Assembly: GCA_964058845.1 (NCBI GenBank)
Contig: CAXKVR010000163.1
Location: 1-60,905 of the forward strand
Length of the DNA: 60,905 nt
Direction of reading: 5' to 3'
Source of the DNA: Carex sylvatica
Lineage: Eukaryota; Streptophyta; Magnoliopsida; Poales; Cyperaceae
Shown here in pieces: positions 1 to 10,270 of this stretch (within the stretch, counting starts at the first letter, position 1; the number at the start of each line of letters is the position of its first letter). The translations under genes and the position numbers were made by a program. Under the pieces are notes generated by a model. The model worked only from the letters and a program-made list of their open reading frames with translations, did not search any database and was not told where the DNA came from.

Positions 1-590
1 GAATTTTTCTGATTGGAAAGAATGTTTGCACCGTGAAGAATTCATTTGGTAAAACTAAAAAAAAGTCAGTTTATTCTTGTAATTTACCATTTGCCCAAGT
101 GTTGAGTGCGTCCGCACTAGGCATTTGAACTTCAGAAAATCGCCCAAGTACCGAGTGCGTCCGCATTACGCTCGGACATTTTTCCTGTGTTGTTTGAAGT
201 TCCCAGAATTTGGCTAAGTACTGAGTGCGTCTACACTGGGCTCAATGCGTCCGCACTCAGGGTCAAAATGACAGTTTTCTTAATTACAAATCTCAGAATC
301 AGTTCATCAATGATTTAATCTTTGTCTAAATTGTTCTACATATTTATGTATCACATCCTATTGAATACATAGATTGTCTAATATCTTAATTTCATATTAT
401 ATCACTTTAATTGTGACAATCATATATGACAGTAAACAATTCATAATTATATCACATATATGCTCAACGTTGGATTAAGATCCAACATCTGATGCCATGG
501 GTTTGCGACGTTAGGTGTAACGGCTCCATGAAGTTCTTGTGGTCTCGTTTGCTTTCTGTTTAGTTGTAATTGAACTTCAGAATACATATA
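1..590. repeat. Non-coding DNA with GTGCGTCCGCAC-type palindromic motifs
   Basis: No gene is visible. Between about 100 and 260 the near-palindrome AGTGCGTCCGCACT and variants occur four times (about 105, 156, 220 and 246). The same motif in reverse reading (GTGCGGACGCAC) recurs in the Gypsy-type solo LTR at 7.9-8.3 kb, so this is probably part of a related LTR. No LTR ends could be fixed here. Confidence 0.5.
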
Positions 591-1553
591 GCATATGGTG
601 ATTATAGTAATGCAGAAACTATAATTCTGATAAATTATGCCCTGAACAAAAAGTTCTTCGTGTGCATGTCATCAGGTGTGGCTGATATAGTGGGGAGGCA
701 ATTTGGAAACAAGAAACTGCCTTATAATTCCAGCAAGTCGTATGCCGGTACTACATCTATGGTGCTAGCAGGCTTCATTGCATCTATAGGGTAGGTCTTA
801 GTATACTGTATGTTTAAAGTACTTTGGTTTTTGCCCATACTGACGCATCGTGTGCTCAATAGTGTTTAAGATAGCTTTAGAGACAGAAAACTCTTATTGA
901 AGTGAGGTGCAGCAGAAAGACATTCTCCAACAAACCATATGCTTATTTTTTTTGTATCAAAATAGGTCCTAGTTGAAACTACGTAACCTTTTTTATAGAT
1001 TTTGTTTGGCAAGAAATGCCAGAACATAGTGAAATATGACAAAAATGATTGGATCAAGCTGCAACAGATGTTTTGCTTAATTCTTAGGGTTAAAGAATGC
1101 TTCTGGTTATCAAGCATATTTCTGCCGTTTAATGAAAACCTTGGACCAAGCATGTTTTTAATTACAGTTGTACCTGTAGCATATGTTGTCTTTAGTTTTT
1201 GCAAAACAAAAGATGATCCAAAACCTAAGGAACAGGTTCATGATGAACAAAAGATTGCACACATGCTCGTTTCTTCCTTTTTTTGCTATTTTTGGTGAGC
1301 AGTTATCCAAATCTGCCATGAATCTAGTCTCATTTGAACCTTTAGATTTTTCTAAATGATATCAATTATATCCAGGTACTTGCACTACTTCCATTTGTTT
1401 GGTCTTATGCAAGAGAATCGGAACACTATTTTGGGCTTCTTTTTGACATCTCTTGCAGCTGCTATTGTTGAGTCATTGCCCATTAGCACGGATCTGGATG
1501 ATAATCTAACAGTTCCCTTGACCTCCTTCTTAGTTGGTAGCTTCGTTTTTTAA
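570..1553 (+). pseudogene. Phytol/farnesol kinase-like fragment (last two exons)
   Basis: Two exons are recognisable. The first ends at 790 (donor GTAGGT) and carries VADIVGRQFGNKKLPYN and the SKSYAG segment. The second runs 1376-1553 (acceptor CAG) and carries LVESLP-like AAIVESLPIST followed by LDDNLTVPLTS and a stop. Splicing is in frame (IG|YLHYF). This is the C-terminal membrane part of the VTE5/FOLK family, which phosphorylates phytol or farnesol with CTP/NTP in plastid membranes. Family members usually have GDG before xADIxGR; here the residues read SSG, so the conserved Gly-Asp is lost. No upstream exons are seen in the 570 bases available, and the reading frame before residue SSG is not family-like. 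I infer a decayed or truncated copy, although missing exons could lie upstream of the window. Confidence 0.72.
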
Positions 1554-3298
1554 TCCATTTGAGGGCCAAGTTCACCTGTAAATTGTACTTGTAGTTGCTT
1601 TAGTGTACACTTTCTACTTATTATTGTGATTTCTTGAAGTTTTGGTGCACTCAGCATTTCGGTTTTGATTGTCAAATCCAAATTTGCTCTCCATATTTAA
1701 AAATTAGCACCCAATAACGTGCTATCACGTTGTTAGGATCCATAAAAATCTCGTATTGATTGCCTTGTACAGTTTTTTTTTTTTAGTTCTACCTTAAATA
1801 TTACACTGATATTCTATGCCTTGAATGGATATATATTCGTTCTAAAAGTCGCACCTTTCTACACCATAGGAAAAGAAATTGTTCTCTTCTTTCAGGAGGA
1901 GGGAATTAGTCCATGATTTGCAAACTTTATTTAATTCAAAAATTTGTCTGAAGATCTACAATGGCACATAGCTTTGATTTAAGCACATTGGATTGGTATA
2001 AATGCGAAGCGGTTAGGGCATAATAAAAAGTCAGAAGTGAACATTTGCAGTTGTCGTATATTAAGAAAGGAAAGTTTGAATTCTTTTCCTGTTTCGGTTC
2101 AGTTGTATTGATATAAAAAATATTCATGTACAGAAGCAAGCTGAGTTGAGAATGAAACATTGTGAAAAAAGAAAAAAAAAAACAAATAATGGCAAGTTGT
2201 ATCATCTCAAACAAATGATTCAACTTGCATGACCTCCACTAAGGAATATGATCTTAATCAGGTAGATGTGAAGCTAAGAGGAAAAAAAAAATTTGCTATT
2301 TACTTTCGTAATGATTGATAGTATAAAATTTTGACTGCTGCATTTAATTATTTATTTTGGCGCAAAATTTTCCTTCAATTTAATCATTTCCAATTATTTA
2401 TTTCGGAATATGATCTTAACCAAGGTACGTTGCCAAATAAACTACGGTAACTTCTTTAAATTGCACAATTTATGCATTTATGTATAGAAAAAAAAAATTA
2501 ACTTTGAAAACCGCCTGAAAAATGAAAAAGTGAAACGCATTGCAATAAATACAACAGTTCAGATTCTCTATGAATTAGTTTGACAATTAAACAATCATCA
2601 ATAACTTGTTTGCAATTCGATATTTTAAATGTAATATATATTGTGAATATCATACACATAAAATAAAAAGAATTCAAATTTAAGCTTTATTGTTGATCAA
2701 ACCACTTAAAATTTATAATGGTCCATATTTAAATTTTATGACTTTTAGATTTCTGATATACAAAAAACCTATATGGTAAATATACATCTATAACTGCTTT
2801 CTAACATCTATGACTTCTTTCTGATACACAAATTTTTTTTGTTTTTTTAATTCTTTAGCTTCCAAAGAAATACAATTGGATTTGTACACCTCTAAAAGAT
2901 TGTCGCGATATACTATATTCTTTTCTTTTTGCATTGACCAAGAGAAGGTCAATAGCGGATTTCTACGCCTCCACTCTTAGCAATTAATCTACAGGCAGTA
3001 AATTGGATTCCTATTTAATTAATTCTTAACATGTGACAACTAAATGTTTACACAGAATCACGAAGTTGCACAATATCAGTCTGTACGTGGGCAGCCTACT
3101 CTATATCTTTTTTATTTTCAATATTAAGCAAATTGACCAACAGTTTTAATTAATGAACTGCATGATCGCACAAATCACTTCAATTCTTGCATTTGTTAAA
3201 TGTAATGTTGTCAAATCGGCAAATGGTAATTGATTATTAATGTTAAAGATATCATATATATATTTTTAATTTCCAAAGGCTTTTTCCATAGCCTTACA
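1554..3298. other. AT-rich intergenic DNA
   Basis: I see no gene, RNA or clear transposon here. Short open frames (for example 1936-2223 minus) are low-complexity and match nothing I know. The 3' part is the upstream region of ammonium transporter A. Confidence 0.6.
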
Positions 3299-3304
3299 TA
3301 TAAA
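3299..3304 (+). promoter_or_regulatory. TATA box of ammonium transporter A
   Basis: TATAAA lies 105 bases before the start codon at 3409. A start site about 30 bases downstream would give an 80-base leader rich in CAA and CCA, as plant leaders often are. Confidence 0.6.
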
Positions 3305-3408
3305 GACCCTGTTCACACCCCCAAGTTGCCGCATCACATCTTAATTCATGCACCAATAATCACCAACAACTCCAAACTCCAATTCTTTCTTAGAACAAGT
3401 GAACAACC

Positions 3409-5497
3409 ATGCCGGCAGACCTTGCCATGCCAGACTGGTTAAACAATGGCGATAACGCCTGGCAGATGATCGCCTCAACCCTGATCGGCCTCCAGTCGAT
3501 GCCTGGTCTTGTGGTTCTTTATGGCAGCATTGTGAAAAAAAAATGGGCTGTCAACTCTGCTTTCATGGCTCTGTACTCCTTTGCCTCATCTCTGATAGTA
3601 TGGGTACTGCTTGGGTTCCAGATGGCATTTGGTGAGCGCCTCCTGCCCTTCTGGGGCAAGGCTGGACCAGCACTAAGCCAAGACTACCTTGTCAAGCGTG
3701 CCAGAATTCCTGCCACAATGCAATTTTACAATAATGGCACTGTTGAGACTCCAATGGTGGAGCCATTCTATCCACAAGCGACACTTGTTCTTTTCCATTT
3801 CATGTATGCTGCTATCACGCTGATCCTGCTTGCAGGTTCAGTTCTCGGCCGGATGAACATCAAGGCTTGGATGGTCTTCTCGCCTTTGTGGCTGCTCTTT
3901 TCATACACTGTAGGAGCATTTAGCTTGTGGGGTGGGGGGTTTCTTTATCACTGGGGAGTCATTGATTATTCTGGTGGTTATGTTATTCATCTCTCTTCTG
4001 GCATTGCCGGGTTCACTGCTGCCTATTGGGTAAGACTTTGAAGCTTCTATTTCTTAATTTGATTTCATTTGATGATGTCATTAATTAGTGCAAACTTAGT
4101 AGTAACTGCAATTGGTATGAAATGATGCTTTTAGGTTGGTCCAAGAATAAAAAGTGATAGAGAACGTTTCTCACCGAATAACGTTCTGCTCATGATTGTC
4201 GGTGCGGGGCTACTATGGTTGGGTTGGTCGGGGTTCAATGGTGGTGCTCCTTATGCGGCTAACATTACTGCTCCAATAGCCGTTCTCAATACACACATTT
4301 GTGCGGCAACCAGCCTTCTCATGTGGACTGGTCTTGATGTTGCTTTCTTTGGGAAGCCGTCCGTCATCGGGGCTATTCAGGGTATGATGACTGGCCTTGT
4401 GTGTATCACCCCTGCAGCAGGTACATTGCCAAAATCTAAATCATTTCAAAGTTTGGGCTGCTCTACTTAGTTAAGTCAACACGTACGTACCTAGCCATGT
4501 TCATTATTGTGTGAACATGTCAATGATATGTTCGACAAATTAGTTATCAATTTATCATGGATAATTTACATCTGATAGCCGCATATAAAAAAAAATGTAT
4601 ATTATTTAATTAGCTGGCATTAGTGCAGCCCATGTCTCTACAATGCTCTTATTTGAGGTCTTCTTTAGGATTTGCATGCATTTAAAAAAAAATGCTAACA
4701 GAAGAAATAATACACTAAAGTACGTGTTTATAATATGCCTATTGCACCTCACCTCATTTTTTTGTATAAGCTCTTCAATAAACTTCGGTTACCATGCATT
4801 AAAAATATTAAGAATGTGAGGCATGAGTGAGACATGAAAGACATGAGGCTTTTGAACCCTCCTCATTAATTTGGTGTCCTTTTACTGTATGACCTACGGG
4901 AAATAACTTTCTCCAGTCGCAATTTGGCATCTTAACAATGATTCAACCACAGGTCTAGTGCATGCATGGGCAGCAGTAGTAATGGGCCTACTCTCCGGAA
5001 GCATTCCATGGTTTACCATGATGATACTCCACAAGAAATCCTCTCTCCTACAAAAGGTCGACGATACTCTTGCAGTGTTCCACACTCATGCTATCGCTGG
5101 CTTACTCGGCGGCATCTTGACCGGCATTCTAGCTGTTCCCGAGCTGGCCAGCATTGAACTCCCTGTTCTCGGTACTAAGGGCTTTGCATATGGCGGAAGC
5201 TTTACACAAGTCTTAAAACAAATTGTCGCTGCACTTTTCATTATTGTATGGAATATTTTTGTCACCACGGCTATATTGATTGTAATCGGGTGGTTCATTC
5301 CACTAAGGATGCCAGATGATCAGCTGATGATTGGCGATGATGCGGCACATGGGGAGGAGGCTTATGCTTTATGGGGTGATGGAGAGAAGTTTGATGTTCT
5401 GAGACATGAAACAATCCCGCATGCCAGTCGTGGTAATGACGATGTACAACAACAACTTAACAACATTGCTGCCCGTGGGGTTACCATCCAGTTGTAG
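3409..5497 (+). CDS. Ammonium transporter, AMT2 clade (AMT3-like), copy A
   Basis: Exons 3409-4029, 4135-4420 and 4953-5497 join to 483 codons plus stop. Intron 1 is phase 0 after a Trp; intron 2 is phase 1 inside a Gly. The protein belongs to the Amt/Mep/Rh family, trimeric plasma-membrane channels with 11 membrane spans that carry ammonium or ammonia. The family signature [13 protein letters not shown] is present with Asp186 and the first pore His194; the second pore His348 lies in FHTHAIAG. The cytosolic tail has [17 protein letters not shown], the region that in plant AMTs controls neighbouring subunits in the trimer, and ends in GVTIQL. The N-terminus is short ([10 protein letters not shown]), and the start follows a good TATA box at 3299. 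The absence of an AMT1-type N-terminus and the WLNxGDNAWQ opening place it in the AMT2 clade; whether it is named AMT3 or AMT4 needs a tree. Two paralogues lie downstream in the same orientation. It looks intact. Confidence 0.95.
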
Positions 5498-5997
5498 ATT
5501 TTCTAAAGGGAACCAAAATGTGTAATATCATTGGTGCAGAGATTTTCTCTCGTTTTTGTTGTGAAATTTTGAAACAACTGTACAAATATTGTTATTTTTT
5601 TTTCTCACACGTGCTTCTAACCCAAAATTCCTTTTGTTATGACCACCAAATTTTCTTCCAACTTTAGGAAATTTACTGATTTTTTATAACATAGTAAGGA
5701 ATCACTATGTTTCAGATATATATTCTTCATTTTGAATTTAAAATTGGTATGGTTTAGCAATGTCCTTCTCAGATTAATATAAAAATATGTTTTTCATGGC
5801 GAGCCAACTCACGATATAGTTTGCGGCTTACCATTGCTGATATTGATCTGTCCAATTAGTTTATATGGCTGGTACAGGTCACAGACGAGAAACTGATATG
5901 TTTATATCAGAGCATACTGATATTAAGCTGATACTGGTACGGTACCGTAGTGGCATTCTCAATTTCATGCATATTCCAAATGTGAACAGTCAGATAT
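5498..5997 (+). other. 3' flank of transporter A
   Basis: Probable 3' UTR and terminator region followed by AT-rich DNA. No further gene is seen. Confidence 0.5.
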
Positions 5998-6006
5998 CTA
6001 TAGTTT

Positions 6007-6433
6007 GAGCAAAGCTAGGGTGTAATGTGCTCACTAAGAGAGTTTGGTGAGCACAATTTCAAAAGTATATCAGATTGATGTCAAACGTCAAATCCAAACT
6101 GTTAAAATTCATGTACTTCATGAGTGATGCATATACATGCAAAATTTTGAAAGTTTCGAGTTTATTTGCTACACGGTCAAGTGATCAAATAAATAATAAA
6201 AATTGAATATATAAAACAACCTATAAATTAACTTATAAAATATTCATTTCTTTGACCGCTTGACCGTGTAGTAAATAAACTCGAAACTTTCAAAATTTTA
6301 CATGTACATGCATCACTCATGAAGTACATGGATTTCAACGGTTTGAATTTAACGTTTGAAGTCGATCCGATAAACTTTTAAAGTTGTGCTTACCAAACTC
6401 TCTTGGTGAGCACATCACACCCTAGCTTTACTC
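6007..6433. mobile_element. Fold-back MITE, Mutator type (427 bp, 9-bp TSD)
   Basis: The ends GAGCAAAGCTAGGGTG and CACCCTAGCTTTACTC are inverted copies, and the inverted match continues for about 200 bases per arm, leaving only a short loop near 6230. The flanks are an exact 9-bp duplication, CTATAGTTT (5998-6006 and 6434-6442). A 9-bp duplication is typical of Mutator-like elements. No coding capacity. It sits about 0.5 kb downstream of transporter A. A relative with the same design and similar ends (ACTAGGGTGT) lies at 22444-22856. Confidence 0.9.
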
Positions 6434-6442
6434 CTATAGTTT

Positions 6443-7057
6443 TATCACCAACTTACAGGCAATACTAGATCATTGGGCTGGATTATTAAATGTTGATCAG
6501 ACACTGAAGGACTAATAATCCATGAAATAAGAGTGAAATTATTACAGCTGTCATAAAGTCGATTGAAATTAATACTTCAAATTAATTTCACAACCCATAC
6601 ATTCATGCAATTGCTTTTAGGAAGGGAGAGAAAAGAGAGAAGAGAGAGAGCGACACTGACAACCAATAGGAATTGAATATTTTGTGAGTGTGGATATGTG
6701 AAAGGCTTTCATTTAGTGAAATCAATCACACTGCATTGGTGAGAGTGTAATTGAAAGTGCCAACGGAATTTCGAAAGTGCCAACAAGAATTTTGAAAATT
6801 CAATTTGTGTTACCTTTTCTCTTATGCTCGGTAGATGATTACCTTATATCTAAAACATATATGTCTATTAAGCCATGGAATGGTATTTGTTATAGAAACA
6901 TTGTTAATTAACAAAAATAAATTAAGATGAAATAATATTACCGGATCGTATGAAGCATTGTCATTTATTAAACACATTATGTCTTTATCGTGCAAGATTT
7001 GAAATCGTCACCAAAATAATCCAAAGTTGTCTTTTCTTAAGCCACGACCATGAGAGC
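6443..7057. other. Intergenic DNA
   Basis: A purine-rich GAGA tract lies at about 6620-6650. No gene is seen. Confidence 0.5.
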
Positions 7058-7730
7058 TGTTGGATTTATTAAATGGTATGCCCGTTATGAAAAATCTGAA
7101 TCCAAAACTCGACCTGTTATGAAAAGGTGTCGACCCATTATGAAGAGGTGCCGATCAGTTATGAAGAGATGCATTGGTTTTTATATAAACCATCATTCTC
7201 TCTCTAATGAATGTAATAATAACTGCCAAGAAAGAGAGAAAAATAGAGAGTGCCAAGAAACTCTCTGTTAACGCTTCAAGATTTTAAGTCGTAAAAAATG
7301 CAAGACTTTCGGCTTCGGCTTGTGATTTCTTACAAAACCAGTGATACTGCTAGGCTCATAAAATCTGCTTCCGCTTCTGCACGAAGATGGAATAATTTGT
7401 AAATTTTATCTGTTTATTAACATGTAATACATAAAACATTTATACAACTAATTGTATAAATTTCATCCAAAAAAATTTCATTAATAACATCCGTATCTAA
7501 AACCGTACCCTAAACCGTACTGGAAAAAATTTCATTAATTTCATCAAAAAAAAAATCATCAATAACATCCAAATAATTTCATTAAAATCATTTGGATTGA
7601 AAATCTATACTAAAAATTATACTGTTTTGTAGTATATAAATATATAGAATCAACATAATAATATCAAATTCATTGTAGTATAATGGTAAGGCCTTTGTCT
7701 CATATTTCACATCAAATTTTGGTTGCCACT
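7058..7730 (+). repeat. Left arm of a large palindrome: LTR-like sequence in plus orientation
   Basis: It begins TGTTGGATTTATTAAATGG and is an inverted copy, roughly 85-90% identical by eye, of 9635-10262. It holds LTR-like features: three repeats of GTTATGAAGAGGTG-type sequence, then a TATA-like TTATATAAACC near 7180. The match continues to a tRNA-like head (TAGTATAATGGTAAGG at about 7675) and stops at the inserted solo LTR. I read it as a Copia LTR or LTR-derived arm. The 3' end of the LTR proper is not resolved; ATCAACA near 7653 is one candidate. Confidence 0.65.
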
Positions 7731-9629
7731 TGATAAGCATAAATTATATACATATTCGATCTAGTTTTCATTATAAAATAATGTCAAATATCTTGTATTT
7801 TGAATATAAAGAGAATAGAATACACCTAGAATCAAGTTACTGCATTTGTTTGGTTTTAATTTGCAGGAAACAAAGAAAAATGCCCAGTACGGACGCACGG
7901 TTTACAATATGGTCGTAATTAGTACTTAGATGGATTTCTGGACGCGCGCCAATTTTAAAAATGTATAATAAACTATTCATCAAGATTCGTGCGGACGCAC
8001 GGATATCGATGCAGCCGCACTCTGGTCGAACAGAAAAAGTCCGAGCCCAGTGCGGACGCACTGTAGCAGAACTGCAAAAATGGAGTCTGAACTTAAAACG
8101 GCTACAGCTTTTGACTCGTAACTCCGTTTTGGACATATGACCACTTTTCGGAAAGCCAATGAGAAGATCTACAACTTGAGAAAATAAAAAATGAAAAATG
8201 ATGAAAATTCTTCCCAGTGCGGGTGAACCCATCCGCAGTGCGGGTCATCCATCCGCACTGGACCCGCAGAAAGCCAATAACTGCCCGGTTTGACAGTTTT
8301 TCTATTTTTGGCGCTTTATGAAAGCATTTTTACTGCCAGAAATACACATGCTTGCCGGGGAAGCAATGTAAACAGAGCAACCACTACTCCATTTACCCTA
8401 GATTCAAGGTTCTAAATCAAGCATAGTCCTTGGCTATAAAAGAGAGAGTTCTTCTCCATTCAAGGACATCAACCAAGACACGATCATTCTCTCTCTTTAC
8501 ACACACACACTTAGCGATAAATTCTGGAGTAAGGAAAGCTTTCAAGCAAGGAGAAGAAGGATTTCCTGAGCAAGATTCGGCAAGATAGAGGTCTTTGATT
8601 TGTTAAAGGGTGTAATCATTTCTTTTATTTCATTTCTTCTTACTTTGCCAATTTTTGTAATAGATCTCTCCAAGAGGGAGTAGTTCTCTCTCTAGGGGTT
8701 TAGGTCATCATGCATGAACTTGTTTAATTCTATTTTATTTGGTTATTTACTTTTATTATGATTGTTTTATGGGATTTGATTGTTAATTTCTGTGATTTAA
8801 TAATTTGTGTTAATTACATAGTTAGTACTTGAATTGTAGTATCCCGTTTTAGTTTCAAAAGAACTAAAATTGACTGTGATCAATAGGATAGTACCAAATT
8901 ATGAATGCAAAATATCCTAGATTTGGATTAAGATTCTAACCAATTTAATCTAAGCCGGAACTACAGAAATTAAGATTAGGGACTTGGTGAAGGACCTAAC
9001 CGTGAAGTCAAACCCTAATTAGGACATCTCAAATCAAGTCGGATATTGATATCATGGACTTAATTGAGAAGTACCAATACTCGAGGAGAGGAGAGACTAA
9101 CAAGAGCTTATGGTCTAGGTAGCTAGGGTGAAGGACCTAATCATGAAGTCCGAATTACCTAGGCACGTTATTAATTCACGAAAGTGACCCTTAATAACAT
9201 ATTAGGTTAGAAACCTCGTCAAATCATACATGAATTCAAGCAAATACCGAATAGATAGAATTAGCAAGGGATTGTAGACCAAAGACCCCTACATCTTCTC
9301 AACTTGAAAGCAAACCAATATTTCTTTCTTTCATTTCATTTACATCTATTGTTTACTATTCCTTATTCTCGGGTATTGAACCCAACCTTTAGGATTACTT
9401 AAACAAAACCCCCCCTTATTCTACTTTATTGCACTTTACTTTATTATTATTTTCTAAAATTAATTATTTAGAGTTTAAAACTAAGTATTTTCCATACTCC
9501 CTGTGGATCGATACCTAAAATACTACTTTGATAGAATTGTGCACTTGCAATTTGACTCAAAAGTGTTTAAGGTTTAAAAGGTACATCTTATTGTACTGAA
9601 ACTTTTTAGCGTACCCTTCACACGTATCA
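7731..9629 (+). mobile_element. Gypsy-type solo LTR (1.9 kb, 5-bp TSD CCACT)
   Basis: The element starts TGATA and ends TATCA, termini common in Tat/Athila-group Gypsy LTRs, and is flanked by an exact 5-bp duplication, CCACT (7726-7730 and 9630-9634). It contains a promoter-like TATAAAAG at about 8435 followed by a CT-rich start region, and near its end CTCCCTGTGGATCGATACC and GTGCACTTGCAA, phrases I associate with plant Gypsy LTR or leader sequence. Its U3 part (7880-8260) holds several GTGCGGACGCAC-like palindromes. No internal region or second LTR is present, so recombination between two LTRs probably removed the body. It is inserted at the exact centre of the surrounding palindrome. Confidence 0.85.
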
Positions 9630-9633
9630 CCAC

Positions 9634-9700
9634 TGGGGTTTGAACCCGAGTTATGTGGAATAGGAGACAAAGGCCTTACCACTATACTACAATGAATTTA
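9634..9700 (-). repeat. tRNA-like / SINE-like head with pol III A and B boxes
   Basis: Read on the minus strand, GTAGTATAGTGGTAAGGCC resembles an A box and CGGGTTCAAACCCC a B box about 40 bases later. The spacing is tRNA-like, but there is no acceptor stem or clear anticodon arm, so it is not a working tRNA. A decayed mirror copy lies at 7672-7722. Confidence 0.45.
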
Positions 9701-10262
9701 ATATTATTATGTTGATTTTATATATTATGTATACTACAAAATAGTATAATTTTCAGTATGGATTTTCAATGATTTTAATGAAATTTTTTGGATGTTATTG
9801 ATGAAATTTTTTTTTGATGAAATTAATGAAATTTTTTCCAGTACGGTTTAGGGTACGGATGTTATTAATGAAATTTATACAATTAGTTGTATAAATATTT
9901 TCTGTATTAAATGTTAATAAACAGATAAAATTTACAAATTACTCTGTTAATCTTCATGCGGAAGCGGAAGCAGATCTTATGAGCCTAGCAGTATCACTGG
10001 TTCTGCAAGAAATTATAAGCCGAAGCTGGAAGCCTTGCATTTTCTACAACCTAAAACCTTCAAGCGTTAACAGAGTGTTTTTTGGTGCTCTCTATCTTTT
10101 CTCTCTTTCTTGGCAATCACTATTACATTCATCAGAGAGACAGAAGGATGGTTTATATAAAAATCAATGCACCTCTTCATAACGGGTTGGTACCTCTTCA
10201 TAACAGGTCAGACTTTGGATTTGGGTTTCTCATAATGGGCATACCATTTAATAAATCCAACA
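9635..10262 (-). mobile_element. Right arm of the palindrome; 3' LTR of reverse-strand Copia
   Basis: On the minus strand it starts TGTTGGATTTATTAAATGG directly after a purine tract (10263-10270), exactly as a 3' LTR follows a PPT. It has the repeated TTATGAAGAGGT motif, a TATATAAACC TATA-like box and a downstream AGAGAGAAA tract. The first ~600 bases are the LTR proper; the innermost part overlaps the tRNA-like head. It is inverted relative to 7058-7730. Confidence 0.7.
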
Positions 10263-10270
10263 TCTCCCAC
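10263..10270 (-). other. Polypurine tract of reverse-strand Copia element
   Basis: Minus-strand GTGGGAGA directly precedes the LTR start TGTTGG. This position and composition match the plus-strand primer site of Copia elements. Confidence 0.6.

Noticed and set aside
866..1298. Open frames on both strands within the phytol-kinase intron (112 and 98 codons)
   Set aside because: They overlap each other, match no family I recognise, and lie between two exons that splice correctly. Kept as intron sequence.
3230..3442. Open frame overlapping the transporter A start
   Set aside because: It spans the TATA box and leader in another frame than the transporter and has no protein-like pattern.
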